Origin: an uncultured Clostridia bacterium
GTDB lineage: Bacteria > Bacillota > Clostridia > TANB77 > CAG-508
NCBI GenBank assembly: GCA_904387305.1
Contig: CAJFLB010000006.1
Coordinates: forward strand, 1 to 53,026
Length of the DNA: 53,026 nucleotides
Reading direction: 5' to 3'
A program made the translations under genes and the position numbers. The notes below the pieces were generated by a model. The model was not told where the DNA came from. It worked only from the letters and a program-made list of their open reading frames with translations, and ran no database searches. The stretch's first letter is position 1, and every line of letters begins with the position of its first letter. Below, in pieces: positions 1 through 8,602 of this stretch.

Positions 1-204
1 AAGCAATCCTTTTTAATCAATTAAATCCTTTTAAATAGCATTTAACTGGTAATTAGAAGTTACTTTTTCTAAATATATTTTACTTTTTCAATTGACATTA
101 GCAACATTAACAGTAAAATTCTTGGATGAAAATTACTTTTTAAAGATGTTTTTTCTTTTTTATATAATTATTGATTAAGAACTGGAAGATTTTACTATAA
201 ATCA

Positions 205-232
205 TTGAAGTTTTTTTATAATATGATATAAT
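205..232 (+). promoter_or_regulatory. Candidate sigma-A promoter of the first gene
   Basis: A TTGAAG -35 box (205-210) and a perfect TATAAT -10 box (227-232) are separated by 16 bases. They lie about 48 bases upstream of the chosen start at 280. The rest of bases 1-204 is A+T-rich, and I see no gene in it. Confidence 0.55.
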
Positions 233-279
233 AAAGCGGTATGATAAATATATCTATTAAAAGAAAAAAAGGAGTAAGT

Positions 280-1557
280 ATGAAATCATACAAATGGACA
301 GTAGCAGAAAGTTTGTTACCAACTTTTGAAAATGTATCAAGAGAATTTATTACAGAAACATTATATAAAATATTATTTAGTAAAGAATTACCTAATTTTA
401 GATTTGCATTTATGGAAGAGGAAGCAATTGCTTTTGTAGAAGAAGTTTTAAATGATTATATTCAAAAATATGATTTTTACCAAAAAGAATCACAAAAAAT
501 ATTGCAAACACTAAAACAAAAAAATGAAAATGCAAAACTTCCTGTAATGATAGTAAATAATTATAGAAAATTTTTTGAATTATTAAGGCAGTTTTATGAA
601 AAAGATATTGAGTTGTTTTTCTTAAGAAGTGGAATGTCTGGATTTCAAGTGTATGAAAAAAATAATTGTTTTGAGCAAATTTGGTTAAGAGCGACACCAG
701 ATGATTTTCATTGTCCAGAAGAATTTTTAAGAAAACAAGTAGAGATGATAAATGATAGCACTTTTGAAAAATATGATAAAGAAACTTGTTTAGGAAGCAT
801 GTCTTTTTTAGATAACCATATACTTTGCGTAAAAAATGGGATGGCTAGAACCTGGGATGAAAATTCAAGACAAATTGAAATCACAATTTATGATAAAAAA
901 TATTATGATAATAAAGAGCTATTTGATAGACCTCATTATACACTTCCTGTAATAAGATATGGGATTTTCGAAAAAAATGGAAATAAAGTATGTTCTATTG
1001 GATCAATACAAGATAAAACTGATAGTTATGAAAAAAACAATTTAAGTAAAAAAGTAGAAAGAGCAAAATATAAGGTGAATGTAGGAGTACCAGAGGAAGA
1101 CACATATAAGGTTGAGCCAAAGATGCTATTATCATTAAGCATTTTTATAAATATGTTACATAAAGAAGGTATCAACGAAATCGAAGTTCCGAGTTTATAT
1201 GTCCTTGATTATGATTATCATATTAGAAGAAATCTACAAATCTTGTCAACGTTTGAAAAGGAATGGACTGACGAGAAGAGAGAAGAATATCCGGAAGTAT
1301 ATAAAAGAGCAAAATATCATTTTGAAAGAGCATATAAAAAAGAGGATTTGATTAGCGAAATAAAGACGGAAAGATTGTTACTTACTTTTAGAAGGTTACT
1401 TCACCATTATCCGAATGGGCATATATTCAGTTATCCAGGAGACGCAGATAGTTTTATGCATTTAAGAATACCAAGTGTAGAAAGTGAAGAGGATATAAAT
1501 GGCAAGATTTTTAAAGAGATGTATAAATTACAAGAAGAACCAAAGGAAGAAAGATAG
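280..1557 (+). CDS. Protein of unknown function (425 aa)
   Basis: I do not recognise this protein. The frame opens at 241, but AAAGGAG at 268-274 sits six bases before the ATG at 280, so I start there, giving 425 residues. It looks soluble: charged, with no signal peptide or obvious membrane segment. It carries scattered aromatic-rich stretches and a Lys/Glu-rich tail. A central part (about residues 170-270) alternates hydrophobic and charged residues, as in a beta-rich domain. It stands alone behind its own promoter, and the next gene is 130 bases away with its own ribosome binding site. Base composition matches the neighbours, so there is no sign of recent transfer. It may be a lineage-specific clostridial protein. 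Confidence 0.8.
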   Translation: MKSYKWTVAESLLPTFENVSREFITETLYKILFSKELPNFRFAFMEEEAIAFVEEVLNDYIQKYDFYQKESQKILQTLKQKNENAKLPVMIVNNYRKFFELLRQFYEKDIELFFLRSGMSGFQVYEKNNCFEQIWLRATPDDFHCPEEFLRKQVEMINDSTFEKYDKETCLGSMSFLDNHILCVKNGMARTWDENSRQIEITIYDKKYYDNKELFDRPHYTLPVIRYGIFEKNGNKVCSIGSIQDKTDSYEKNNLSKKVERAKYKVNVGVPEEDTYKVEPKMLLSLSIFINMLHKEGINEIEVPSLYVLDYDYHIRRNLQILSTFEKEWTDEKREEYPEVYKRAKYHFERAYKKEDLISEIKTERLLLTFRRLLHHYPNGHIFSYPGDADSFMHLRIPSVESEEDINGKIFKEMYKLQEEPKEER

Positions 1558-1687
1558 ACTAAAACTACTAGGAGCTATGAAATGATGTATTTGAATTATA
1601 CTAGAATAGAGAAGAAAGATATGAAAAATAGGTAATGATTAGAAGAAACTGATTAAATAAATTCAAAAGGGGAAGATAGGAGTAAAT

Positions 1688-2428
1688 ATGTTTAATTTTT
1701 CATTTGATAAAAGAGTTATTTATATTATATTAGGAATCATGGTATTATCTATGGTTGTACAATATGTAAGCAATCCTGGAATGTTATTTTCATTATTAAT
1801 TAGCGTACCAGGAGTGTTGATTGCAATCACATTTCATGAATTTGCTCATGCATTTGTAGCAGATAGATTGGGAGATGATACAGCAAGAAGAGAAGGGAGA
1901 CTTAGTTTAAATCCATTTGACCATTTAGACCCGATTGGAACTGTATTATTGTTATTTGCAGGATTTGGTTGGGGAAAACCAGTTCATGTAAATCCAAGAA
2001 ATTATACAAGGAAAATGTCTATGGAAAAAGGAGAGGCTCTTGTTTCTATTGCAGGACCAGTTATGAACTTTTTACTTGCCATTTTATTTGCAATTATATA
2101 TTATGGAATCTATAAATTTGCAAGTGCTTCATTTTTATTGTCTACAATGGGTGGAATTATTATGAGTCTAATTAGTGCAACAGTATCAATCAATGTGGGA
2201 CTAGGATTATTTAACTTAATTCCATTACCACCATTAGATGGATCTAAAGTGATTATGCCATTTTTACCATATAAGGCAAAAGAATTTTTCATCAATAATG
2301 AACAAATCTTTTACATTGTGTTTGTTGTATTATGGGTAACAGGATTAACATCATATATTATTTCACCAGGAATTCGAGCAGTAGGTGGTTGGATATCTAA
2401 TCTAGCAGCTGCAATATGGGGATTATAA
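1688..2428 (+). CDS. Site-2 protease family (M50) membrane zinc metalloprotease
   Basis: This is a multi-pass membrane zinc protease of the S2P/M50 group, which cuts substrates inside the membrane. The HExxH zinc motif is visible as HEFAH at residues 50-54, within FHEFAHAFVADRLGD. NPFDHLDPIGT follows, and NLIPLPPLDGSK near residues 177-188 is the conserved second motif carrying the Asp ligand. At 246 residues it is the short form found in Firmicutes, without a PDZ domain, so it is not the classical RseP/RasP type. The start follows a GGAAGATAGGAG-like ribosome binding site, and a strong terminator follows the gene. The substrate cannot be deduced from the sequence. Confidence 0.9.
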   Translation: MFNFSFDKRVIYIILGIMVLSMVVQYVSNPGMLFSLLISVPGVLIAITFHEFAHAFVADRLGDDTARREGRLSLNPFDHLDPIGTVLLLFAGFGWGKPVHVNPRNYTRKMSMEKGEALVSIAGPVMNFLLAILFAIIYYGIYKFASASFLLSTMGGIIMSLISATVSINVGLGLFNLIPLPPLDGSKVIMPFLPYKAKEFFINNEQIFYIVFVVLWVTGLTSYIISPGIRAVGGWISNLAAAIWGL

Positions 2429-2460
2429 ATATTAAAATTACTGAGAACAATAATATAAAT

Positions 2461-2500
2461 AAGATTGCTAGAAATCGAAGCTAGCAATCTTCCTTTTTGT
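2461..2500 (+). terminator. Rho-independent terminator
   Basis: A perfect 11-bp stem (AAGATTGCTAG, 2461-2471, paired with 2481-2491) encloses a 9-base loop and is followed by CCTTTTTGTT. It ends transcription of the M50 protease gene. Confidence 0.9.
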
Positions 2501-2688
2501 TAAAAGAATAAAGAAAAAAGATTTTCATGAAACAAGATTTAACTGAAAATAAGGGCTTTAGCAAGCTTTACTTATTTATATAAAAATGATATAATTAGCA
2601 CGAAAATATAAGAGAAAAACATAAATTAAATATGAGATAAAAATGAAGAAAAATATATGAAAGAATAAATATAATGTATGGAGGAAAA

Positions 2689-3675
2689 ATGGAAGATATT
2701 TATACATTAGGAATTGAATCAAGCTGTGATGAAACATCAGTAGCAATCGTAAAAAATGGTAGAGAAATATTATCTAATGTGATTGATACACAAATACCAA
2801 TTCATGAAAAATATGGAGGCGTCGTACCAGAAATAGCATCTAGAAATCATATAGAAGCCATTTCTAGAGTAACCAAAAAAGCATTAGAGGAAGCAAAAAT
2901 GACTTTAGAACAAATAGATGCTGTTACACCTACATATGGACCAGGACTTGTTGGTGCTTTATTGGTGGGATTATCTTATGCAAAAGCATTGAGTTTTGCA
3001 ATTAATAAACCACTGGTGGGAGTAAATCATATTCAAGGACACATTGCAGCAAATTATATTACATATAAAGAGCTAGAGCCACCATTTTTATGTGTAATGA
3101 TGTCAGGTGGTAATACACAAATTATACATGTAAAAGATTATACAGAATTTGAAGTTTTAGGCAAGACAAGAGATGATGCTATTGGAGAAGCATTTGATAA
3201 GGTAGCAAGAGTAGTGGGACTAGGCTATCCTGGTGGACCTAAGGTAGACAAATTAGCACAAGAAGGAAAACCAACAATAGATTTACCAAAAACACATTTT
3301 GAAAATATGGATTTTAGTTTTAGTGGAATCAAAACAGCAGTGATTAATTTACATCATAAAAATCCAGAAATTAATAAAGCAGATTTATGTGCAAGCTTTG
3401 AAAAAACAGTGACAGAAATATTAATAGAAAATATCAGTAAAGCAATTAAATTAACAGGAATTAAAACAATTGCATTAGCAGGTGGTGTATCAGCTAATAG
3501 TTATATAAGAAAAGCATTTATGGAGTTAAAACAAAAAGGTATGGAAATATATATGCCAGATTTAAAACTATGCACAGATAATGCGGCTATGATTGCATCA
3601 GCTGGATATTATAACTATATGCAAGGAAAAAGAGATACATTAGATTTAAATGCAATACCAAATTTAAAATTGTAA
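2689..3675 (+). CDS. tsaD: tRNA N6-adenosine threonylcarbamoyltransferase TsaD
   Basis: TsaD transfers the threonylcarbamoyl group from TC-AMP to A37 of ANN-decoding tRNAs, making t6A, together with TsaB and TsaE. The ASKHA/Kae1 signatures are present: [12 protein letters not shown] near the N terminus, the metal-binding HIQGH at residues 114-118, [18 protein letters not shown] and AGGVSAN. The frame extends to 2674, but GGAGG at 2680-2684 points to the ATG at 2689, giving 328 residues, close to the family's usual 330-340. tsaB and tsaE are not adjacent here, although they often are in Firmicutes. The gene is complete and has normal composition. Confidence 0.97.
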   Translation: MEDIYTLGIESSCDETSVAIVKNGREILSNVIDTQIPIHEKYGGVVPEIASRNHIEAISRVTKKALEEAKMTLEQIDAVTPTYGPGLVGALLVGLSYAKALSFAINKPLVGVNHIQGHIAANYITYKELEPPFLCVMMSGGNTQIIHVKDYTEFEVLGKTRDDAIGEAFDKVARVVGLGYPGGPKVDKLAQEGKPTIDLPKTHFENMDFSFSGIKTAVINLHHKNPEINKADLCASFEKTVTEILIENISKAIKLTGIKTIALAGGVSANSYIRKAFMELKQKGMEIYMPDLKLCTDNAAMIASAGYYNYMQGKRDTLDLNAIPNLKL

Positions 3676-3775
3676 CAAACTGAACTTTGTTGTATATGAG
3701 AAAATCTACATAGAGTCAAACTAAAAGCCGATTTTTTCTATATGATGAATATATTAATTAGAATGGAGTAAATAC

Positions 3776-4483
3776 ATGTCAATATATACGATTGGAGACC
3801 TTCATTTATCCTTTAATGAAGATAAACCAATGAGCGTTTTTGGAGAAAATTGGGAAGGATATGAAGAAAAAGTAAAAGAAAATTGGATAAGTGCAGTAAC
3901 AGAAAATGATTTGGTTATTTTACCAGGAGATTTTTCATGGTCAATGTATTTAAAAGATACATATAAAGATTTTGAATATCTAAATTCTTTACCTGGCAAA
4001 AAACTATTATTAAAAGGAAATCATGATTATTGGTGGTCAACAGTAAATAGCATGAGAAATTATATAAAAGAAAATAATTTTAAAGATATTGATTTTATAT
4101 ACAACAATGCTTATAAATATGAAAATAAAATTATTGTAGGAACAAGAGGCTGGTCTTTTGGGGAAGATGCTGAAAGCCAAAAAATGATTCAAAGAGAAGT
4201 AGCAAGATTAGAATTATCCATAAAAAATGGAATAGAAAATTATGGTGCAGATAAAGAAATAATAGCATTTTTACATTATCCACCAATTATAAATCAAAAT
4301 ATACAAAATAATGAAATGAATGAATTTATTAGAATGTTAAAGAAATATGAAATAAAGAGATGTTATTATGGGCATTTACACAGTATAGCCATAAAAGAAG
4401 CAGTAGAAGGAGAACATTTTGGAATTCATTTTCAATTAGTTAGTGCAGATGCGCTTGATTTTAATTTAGTAAAAGTAGAATAA
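3776..4483 (+). CDS. Calcineurin-like metallophosphoesterase
   Basis: This is a cytoplasmic two-metal phosphoesterase. The family motifs occur in order: GDLHLS at residues 7-12, GDFSWS near 51, LLKGNHDYWW near 79 (the GNHD block), HYPP near 168 and YYGHLHS near 198 (the GHxH block). At 235 residues it matches the stand-alone serine/threonine phosphatase-like protein common in clostridia. That group is usually annotated only as phosphohydrolase, with unknown substrate. The gene follows tsaD by 100 bases. A perfect-centre palindromic repeat starts three bases after its stop codon. Confidence 0.9.
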   Translation: MSIYTIGDLHLSFNEDKPMSVFGENWEGYEEKVKENWISAVTENDLVILPGDFSWSMYLKDTYKDFEYLNSLPGKKLLLKGNHDYWWSTVNSMRNYIKENNFKDIDFIYNNAYKYENKIIVGTRGWSFGEDAESQKMIQREVARLELSIKNGIENYGADKEIIAFLHYPPIINQNIQNNEMNEFIRMLKKYEIKRCYYGHLHSIAIKEAVEGEHFGIHFQLVSADALDFNLVKVE

Positions 4484-4485
4484 TT

Positions 4486-4520
4486 TTGGGTCCATCGGGA
4501 CCAGGTCCCAATGGACCCAA
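4486..4520. repeat. GGACC-A-GGTCC palindromic repeat, copy 1
   Basis: This is a 35-bp near-perfect palindrome. Arms of 17 bases with one mismatch (TTGGGTCCATCGGGACC and its complement) flank a central A. It belongs to a dispersed family also found at 12289, 16879, 27262, 48455 and 49431. It starts three bases after the stop of the phosphoesterase gene and has no T-run, so it is a poor terminator by itself. Confidence 0.85.
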
Positions 4521-4539
4521 TGGCAACAGTAAAAGTCTA

Positions 4540-4568
4540 TTGACAAAAAAATAATGAATTGATAATAT
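4540..4568 (+). promoter_or_regulatory. Candidate sigma-A promoter of the yqeG-like gene
   Basis: TTGACA (4540-4545) and TAATAT (4563-4568) are separated by 17 bases, and the start codon at 4591 lies 22 bases further on. Confidence 0.6.
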
Positions 4569-4590
4569 ATACGTATAGTGGGGGAAAAGT

Positions 4591-5094
4591 ATGAATATAT
4601 ATCCAGATGCATATTTTAAAAGAGTAGAAGATATAAATGTAGAATTTTTAAATAAAAATAAAATAAAAGCATTATTATTGGATGTAGATAATACATTAGT
4701 AGACCGTACAAAACAAATGACAGAAAGTGTCATAAAATGGGCAAAAGAATTAAAAGGTCAAGGTGTAAAACTATATATATTATCCAATACAAATGATAAG
4801 GAAAAAATTGAAAATATTGTAAAAAAAATAGAGATACCATATCAATATTTTGCTATGAAACCACTAAAAAGAGGTTTTAAGAAAGCTCAAAAGGAATTAG
4901 GAGAAAAAAGTGAAAATATCGCTATTGTAGGAGATCAAATATTTACAGATGTCATTGGTGGAAAAAGATGCAATATGTATGCTATATTAGTAGAACCAAT
5001 ACAAGAAAAAGATTTTTGGTATACAGCATGGAAAAGACCAATAGAGAATAAAATAAAAAACAAGATAAAATCAAAACAAGCAAACAAAAGATAA
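4591..5094 (+). CDS. yqeG: YqeG family HAD-IIIA phosphatase
   Basis: This is a haloacid-dehalogenase phosphatase of the YqeG type. The HAD motifs are clear: LLLDVDNTLVDR near residue 29 (DxDxT nucleophile motif), LYILSNTN near 63 (motif II), KPLKRG near 91 (motif III lysine) and VGDQIFTDVIGG near 113 (motif IV). At 167 residues it matches the family (about 170) and ends in a Lys/Arg-rich tail. The in vivo substrate is not established from sequence. In Bacillus yqeG begins a cluster with yqeH and aroE, but here a prepilin peptidase gene follows after 47 bases. Confidence 0.88.
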   Translation: MNIYPDAYFKRVEDINVEFLNKNKIKALLLDVDNTLVDRTKQMTESVIKWAKELKGQGVKLYILSNTNDKEKIENIVKKIEIPYQYFAMKPLKRGFKKAQKELGEKSENIAIVGDQIFTDVIGGKRCNMYAILVEPIQEKDFWYTAWKRPIENKIKNKIKSKQANKR

Positions 5095-5141
5095 AATGAT
5101 AAAATTGAATAAGAAGGAAAGAATAAAAAAAGGAGAAAATA

Positions 5142-5891
5142 ATGTATTATAATGATGTACATATAGCCTATTACCTAGTAGTTGCAATATTAGGCTTATT
5201 TGTGGGGCAATTAGTGGATTGGGCAAATAAGAGATTACCAGAATATAAGAAGTTTTTATCATTAGATATATTTAAAGAATATAAGAGAAATTTTAAACCA
5301 AACTATATATTGATGTTATTAACATCAGCAATTTATGTAACATTAGTTTATACATTCGGCATAAAAGATACATTCATTGCTAATTTAGATTTAATAAAAT
5401 TCTTGATTTTAACACCAATGTTGTTGAGTGCATTTGTTATAGATTATAAATCGCAAATTATACCAAATAGGCTAAATCTAACAATATTTGAAATCGGATT
5501 AATATTTGCTTTTATATATGGATTATCAGATGTAGCAATTACTTTAAATATGTTATTAGGAATGTTAGCAGGTGCAGGAATCTTTTTATTAATCACATTA
5601 GTAGGCGGACTATTTTATGGAAAAGAGGCTATGGGATTTGGGGATGTCAAATTAATGGGAGCATTAGGACTCTATTTTGGATTGTCTAATATTGTAGTAA
5701 TCACATTAATATCTTTCTTGATAGGCGCGATTCTAAGTGTAGGGTTGTTAATTACAAAAGTGAAGAAAACAGATGAATATATACCATTTGGACCATTTAT
5801 TGTAATAGCAACATTTATTAGCATGTATATACCATTTGAAACAATAAAGTTTGTATTAATGAAAATATTTACATTAGGAATGTATAACTAA
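5142..5891 (+). CDS. Prepilin peptidase (A24 aspartic protease)
   Basis: This membrane aspartic protease removes the leader peptide of type IV prepilins or pseudopilins. The catalytic aspartates fall in DYKSQIIPNRLN (near residue 101) and GFGDVKLMGALGLYFG (near 167), the conserved pair of the A24A family. About six to seven hydrophobic segments are visible. The N-terminal half is short and lacks the CxxC zinc pair of PilD, so the methyltransferase function is doubtful; only the peptidase part is well supported. AAAAAGGAG precedes the ATG. No pilin or secretion ATPase gene is present in the window, so its substrates must be encoded elsewhere. Confidence 0.88.
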   Translation: MYYNDVHIAYYLVVAILGLFVGQLVDWANKRLPEYKKFLSLDIFKEYKRNFKPNYILMLLTSAIYVTLVYTFGIKDTFIANLDLIKFLILTPMLLSAFVIDYKSQIIPNRLNLTIFEIGLIFAFIYGLSDVAITLNMLLGMLAGAGIFLLITLVGGLFYGKEAMGFGDVKLMGALGLYFGLSNIVVITLISFLIGAILSVGLLITKVKKTDEYIPFGPFIVIATFISMYIPFETIKFVLMKIFTLGMYN

Positions 5892-5942
5892 AATGTTCAA
5901 TTGGGGAAGTTTCTCATACTATAGAAAATATCATATAGAGAA

Positions 5943-5967
5943 AAGCTTTCTTAAAGCGAGATTTGTC
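5943..5967 (+). repeat. Single arm of the AAGTTCTT...GATTTGTC element
   Basis: This 25-base sequence (AAGCTTTCTT...ATTTGTC) closely resembles one arm of the inverted-repeat element at 19912-19999 and the sequence at 8541-8565. No partner arm is evident nearby, so it may be a decayed copy. It lies between the prepilin peptidase and aminopeptidase genes. Confidence 0.5.
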
Positions 5968-6022
5968 TTGGAACATTTTTATAAGATATAAAAATATATG
6001 AATCACAAGAGGGGATGATACA

Positions 6023-7081
6023 ATGAATCCTAAATTACAATGGTTAAGAAATAAAATGTCAAGTTTGGATTTACAAGGCTTAATTATATCCAATCCAATA
6101 AATATCAAATATTTGACAAATATAGATGCAGAAGGAATATTATTATTAACTAGAAAAGAAAATATTTATATAACAGATGCAAGATATATAGAGCATGTTC
6201 ATAGTATATTAACATTGTATGATGAAATTATCGTTTATGATATGAATGATGTATCAAAAGAAGACTACGAAAATTTCTTTATGTTTTGTGAAAATGTTGG
6301 ATTTGAAGAATATTATGTTACATATGCACAATATAAAGAATATATGAGAAAATATAAAATTAATAGTTTAGTAGAAACAGAACATATCATAGAAAAGCAA
6401 AGAATGATAAAAGATGATGAAGAAATTACTAATATAAGAAAAGCATGTGAAATTACAGATAATTGTTTTTCATATATATTAGACTATATTAAACCAGGTA
6501 TGACTGAAAAACAAATAGCAAATGAAATAGAAGAGTATTACAAACAAAGAACAGATGGTCTATCTTTTGATACCATTGTGGCATCAGGGGAAAATACTTC
6601 AAAACCACATGCTATTCCAACGGATAGAAAAATACAGGATATCGATATTATAACGATTGATATGGGATGTAAGGTAAACGGATATTGCTCAGATATGACA
6701 AGAACATTTTTTGTAGGAGAAGTTCCAGAATATGTAAAACCAGTTTATGACTTGATTTTAAAAAATCAGACACAAACAGCAAATGATTTTAAAGATGGAG
6801 CAAGTACAAGGTTATTAACAAAAATGGTGGAAAATGATTTTAAATTAAATGGATATGATTTAATACATAGTTTAGGGCATGGAGTAGGAATGGAAATACA
6901 TGAAGCACCATATATTAGTTATAAATCAGATACATTATTAAAAGAAAATATGGTTGTAACAAATGAGCCAGGTATCTATATTCCAGGAAAATTTGGGGTA
7001 AGAATAGAAGATACAGTACAAATTACAAAATTTGGTTGCATAAATTTAACCAATTCTGAGAAAAATTATATTGTAATATGA
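6023..7081 (+). CDS. M24 family Xaa-Pro aminopeptidase
   Basis: This is a cytoplasmic dinuclear-metal aminopeptidase that removes N-terminal residues preceding proline. The creatinase-like N-terminal domain occupies residues 1 to about 125, with NIKYLTNIDAEGILLL early in it. The pita-bread catalytic domain follows. Its metal-site motifs are ITIDMGCKVNGYCSDMTRTF (two Asp ligands), HSLGHGVGMEIHEAP (His ligand), NEPGIY (Glu) and VRIEDTVQI (Glu). The length of 352 residues is normal for the family. The start follows GAGGGGATGATACA. In Bacillus and many clostridia this gene lies just upstream of efp, as it does here, but in this window a MITE-like element separates the two. Confidence 0.93.
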   Translation: MNPKLQWLRNKMSSLDLQGLIISNPINIKYLTNIDAEGILLLTRKENIYITDARYIEHVHSILTLYDEIIVYDMNDVSKEDYENFFMFCENVGFEEYYVTYAQYKEYMRKYKINSLVETEHIIEKQRMIKDDEEITNIRKACEITDNCFSYILDYIKPGMTEKQIANEIEEYYKQRTDGLSFDTIVASGENTSKPHAIPTDRKIQDIDIITIDMGCKVNGYCSDMTRTFFVGEVPEYVKPVYDLILKNQTQTANDFKDGASTRLLTKMVENDFKLNGYDLIHSLGHGVGMEIHEAPYISYKSDTLLKENMVVTNEPGIYIPGKFGVRIEDTVQITKFGCINLTNSEKNYIVI

Positions 7082-7086
7082 AAATG

Positions 7087-7264
7087 TTACAGTTCATTCT
7101 AAAATATATGTTTATTATTTTTTACATTTTGTGTGTCACAATCACTTATGTTGAAAGATAAATCTTTCAACGAATGAAGATTTATCCAATGTCACCACTT
7201 CGTTTGAGTGGTCGCTTACGCGATATTGCAAAATAATAAGTATATATCTTAGAATGAACCGTAA
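7087..7264. mobile_element. MITE-like element with 23-bp terminal inverted repeats
   Basis: The ends, 7087-7109 and 7242-7264, are inverted repeats of 23 bases with two mismatches (core GTTCATTCTAA...TTAGAATGAAC). The 132-base interior has no coding capacity but holds further hairpins: GTTGAAAGATAAATCTTTCAAC and CCACTTCGTTTGAGTGG. It separates the aminopeptidase gene from the efp promoter. No second copy is present in the window, so mobility is inferred from structure alone. Confidence 0.65.
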
Positions 7265-7301
7265 TAATAAAAAGCAAAAAGGCTTAAAATCAGTAAAATG
7301 C

Positions 7302-7330
7302 TTGATTTTTATTGAGAAATGTAGTAAAAT
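7302..7330 (+). promoter_or_regulatory. Candidate sigma-A promoter of efp
   Basis: TTGATT (7302-7307) and TAAAAT (7325-7330) have a 17-base spacer and lie 48 bases before the efp start. The promoter sits outside the MITE-like element, so efp has its own promoter. Confidence 0.6.
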
Positions 7331-7377
7331 ATATAAAGTTTTGTAATAGTATTTGAAAAATGAAAGGAGAAATGAAA

Positions 7378-7944
7378 ATGGCATCAGTATATTCAGCAGG
7401 AGATTTTAGAAATGGAACAACATTTGAAATGGAGGGAAATGTATATAGAATCGTAGAATTCCAACATGTTAAACCAGGAAAAGGATCTGCATTTGTAAGA
7501 ACAAAATTAAAAAATGTTATTACAGGAGCAACATTAGAAAAAACATTTAACCCAGGAGATAAATTCCCAGCTGCACAAATAGAGAAGAAAAATATGCAAT
7601 ATTTATATAATGATGGTGGTTTATATTATTTCATGGATAATGAAACATATGATCAAATACCATTAAATGAGGAACAAATTGGTGATTGTTTAAAATATTT
7701 AAAAGAAAATATGGAAGTAACAATACTTTCATATAAAGGAAATGTATTTGCAGTAGAACCACCAATATTTGTTGAACTAGAAGTTACATATACTGAACCT
7801 GGATTTAGTGGAAATACAACAACAACATCAGGAAAACCAGCAAAATTAGAAACAGGTTTAGAAATTCAAGTACCATTATTCGTTGAAATTGGAGATATCT
7901 TAAGAATAGATACTAGAACAGGTGAATATATGGAAAGAGTATAG
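7378..7944 (+). CDS. efp: Translation elongation factor P
   Basis: EF-P binds between the ribosomal P and E sites and relieves stalling at polyproline stretches. The three-domain beta protein begins [13 protein letters not shown]. The modification-loop lysine is K35 in KPGKGSAFV, and the C-terminal signature [14 protein letters not shown] is present. The frame opens at 7360, but AAGGAG at 7364-7369 fits best with the ATG at 7378, giving 188 residues, close to the usual 185. A zinc-ribbon protein gene starts 14 bases downstream and is probably co-transcribed. The enzymes that might modify K35 are not in the window. Confidence 0.96.
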   Translation: MASVYSAGDFRNGTTFEMEGNVYRIVEFQHVKPGKGSAFVRTKLKNVITGATLEKTFNPGDKFPAAQIEKKNMQYLYNDGGLYYFMDNETYDQIPLNEEQIGDCLKYLKENMEVTILSYKGNVFAVEPPIFVELEVTYTEPGFSGNTTTTSGKPAKLETGLEIQVPLFVEIGDILRIDTRTGEYMERV

Positions 7945-7958
7945 AAAGGTGAATCTTA

Positions 7959-8480
7959 ATGGCTAAACTAAGAGAAGAATATAATAATTTTTTAGAAGAT
8001 ATTGAAAAGAACTTAAAAAACAAAGAGGATTTAGAATATATAAAAGTAAGATTTTCAATGTTTGTTGATAAAGTAATTGACGAAATGGATATGCTTGTAG
8101 ATTATAAAACACAAAAAATGAATGAAATAGAGGAAAAACAAAAAGAAATTGACGATAAAATGAGTAAAATGCAACAAATTATTGATAATATTGAGAAAGA
8201 TATTTATTCTGATGAAGGTTTTGATTTTGAAATTATTTGTCCATATTGTGATAATCAATTTGTGATAGATGTTGATGAAGACAAAACAGAAGTAGAATGT
8301 CCTGTTTGTAATAACATTATAGAATTGGATTGGTCAGGAGACGTAGAAGAAGATTCAGAATGTAATGGAAGTTGTTTGGGGTGTCATGGTTGTGATGAAG
8401 AACAAGAAACACAACAAGATGATAAAAAACAATCAACTCAAAATGAAAATAAAAAAGAAGAAAATGATGATGATATGTAA
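7959..8480 (+). CDS. Coiled-coil and zinc-ribbon protein, function unknown
   Basis: The function is unknown. Residues 1-80 form a charged helical or coiled-coil region. Residues 87-128 hold a zinc ribbon, with CPYC and CPVC pairs separated by about 22 residues. A short cysteine knot, CNGSCLGCHGC, follows near residue 134. The tail is very acidic and Asn/Gln-rich, so it is probably disordered. It resembles the clostridial CD1247-type proteins that are commonly found next to efp. The 14-base gap after efp and the shared terminator indicate one transcript. A role linked to translation is an inference from position only. Confidence 0.8.
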   Translation: MAKLREEYNNFLEDIEKNLKNKEDLEYIKVRFSMFVDKVIDEMDMLVDYKTQKMNEIEEKQKEIDDKMSKMQQIIDNIEKDIYSDEGFDFEIICPYCDNQFVIDVDEDKTEVECPVCNNIIELDWSGDVEEDSECNGSCLGCHGCDEEQETQQDDKKQSTQNENKKEENDDDM

Positions 8481-8490
8481 ATAAATATAA

Positions 8491-8528
8491 AAGTGTCACA
8501 GATGGTTTTTCATTGTGGCACTTTTTTT
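8491..8528 (+). terminator. Rho-independent terminator of the efp operon
   Basis: The stem AAGTGTCACA (8491-8500) pairs with TGTGGCACTT (8514-8523) with one G-U pair and is followed by a T-run. Confidence 0.9.
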
Positions 8529-8540
8529 ATGGTATAGGAA

Positions 8541-8565
8541 AAGTTCTCGAGAAGCGAGATTTGTC
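8541..8565 (+). repeat. Single arm of the AAGTTCTT...GATTTGTC element
   Basis: Twenty-five bases (AAGTTCTCGA, then GAAGCGAG, then ATTTGTC) match the right arm of the inverted-repeat element at 19912-19999 at all but one position. It lies just after the efp-operon terminator. No second arm was found. Confidence 0.6.
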
Positions 8566-8602
8566 AGTTTTAACAGTTCTTTGATTTGAATAAGCATACA
8601 AA

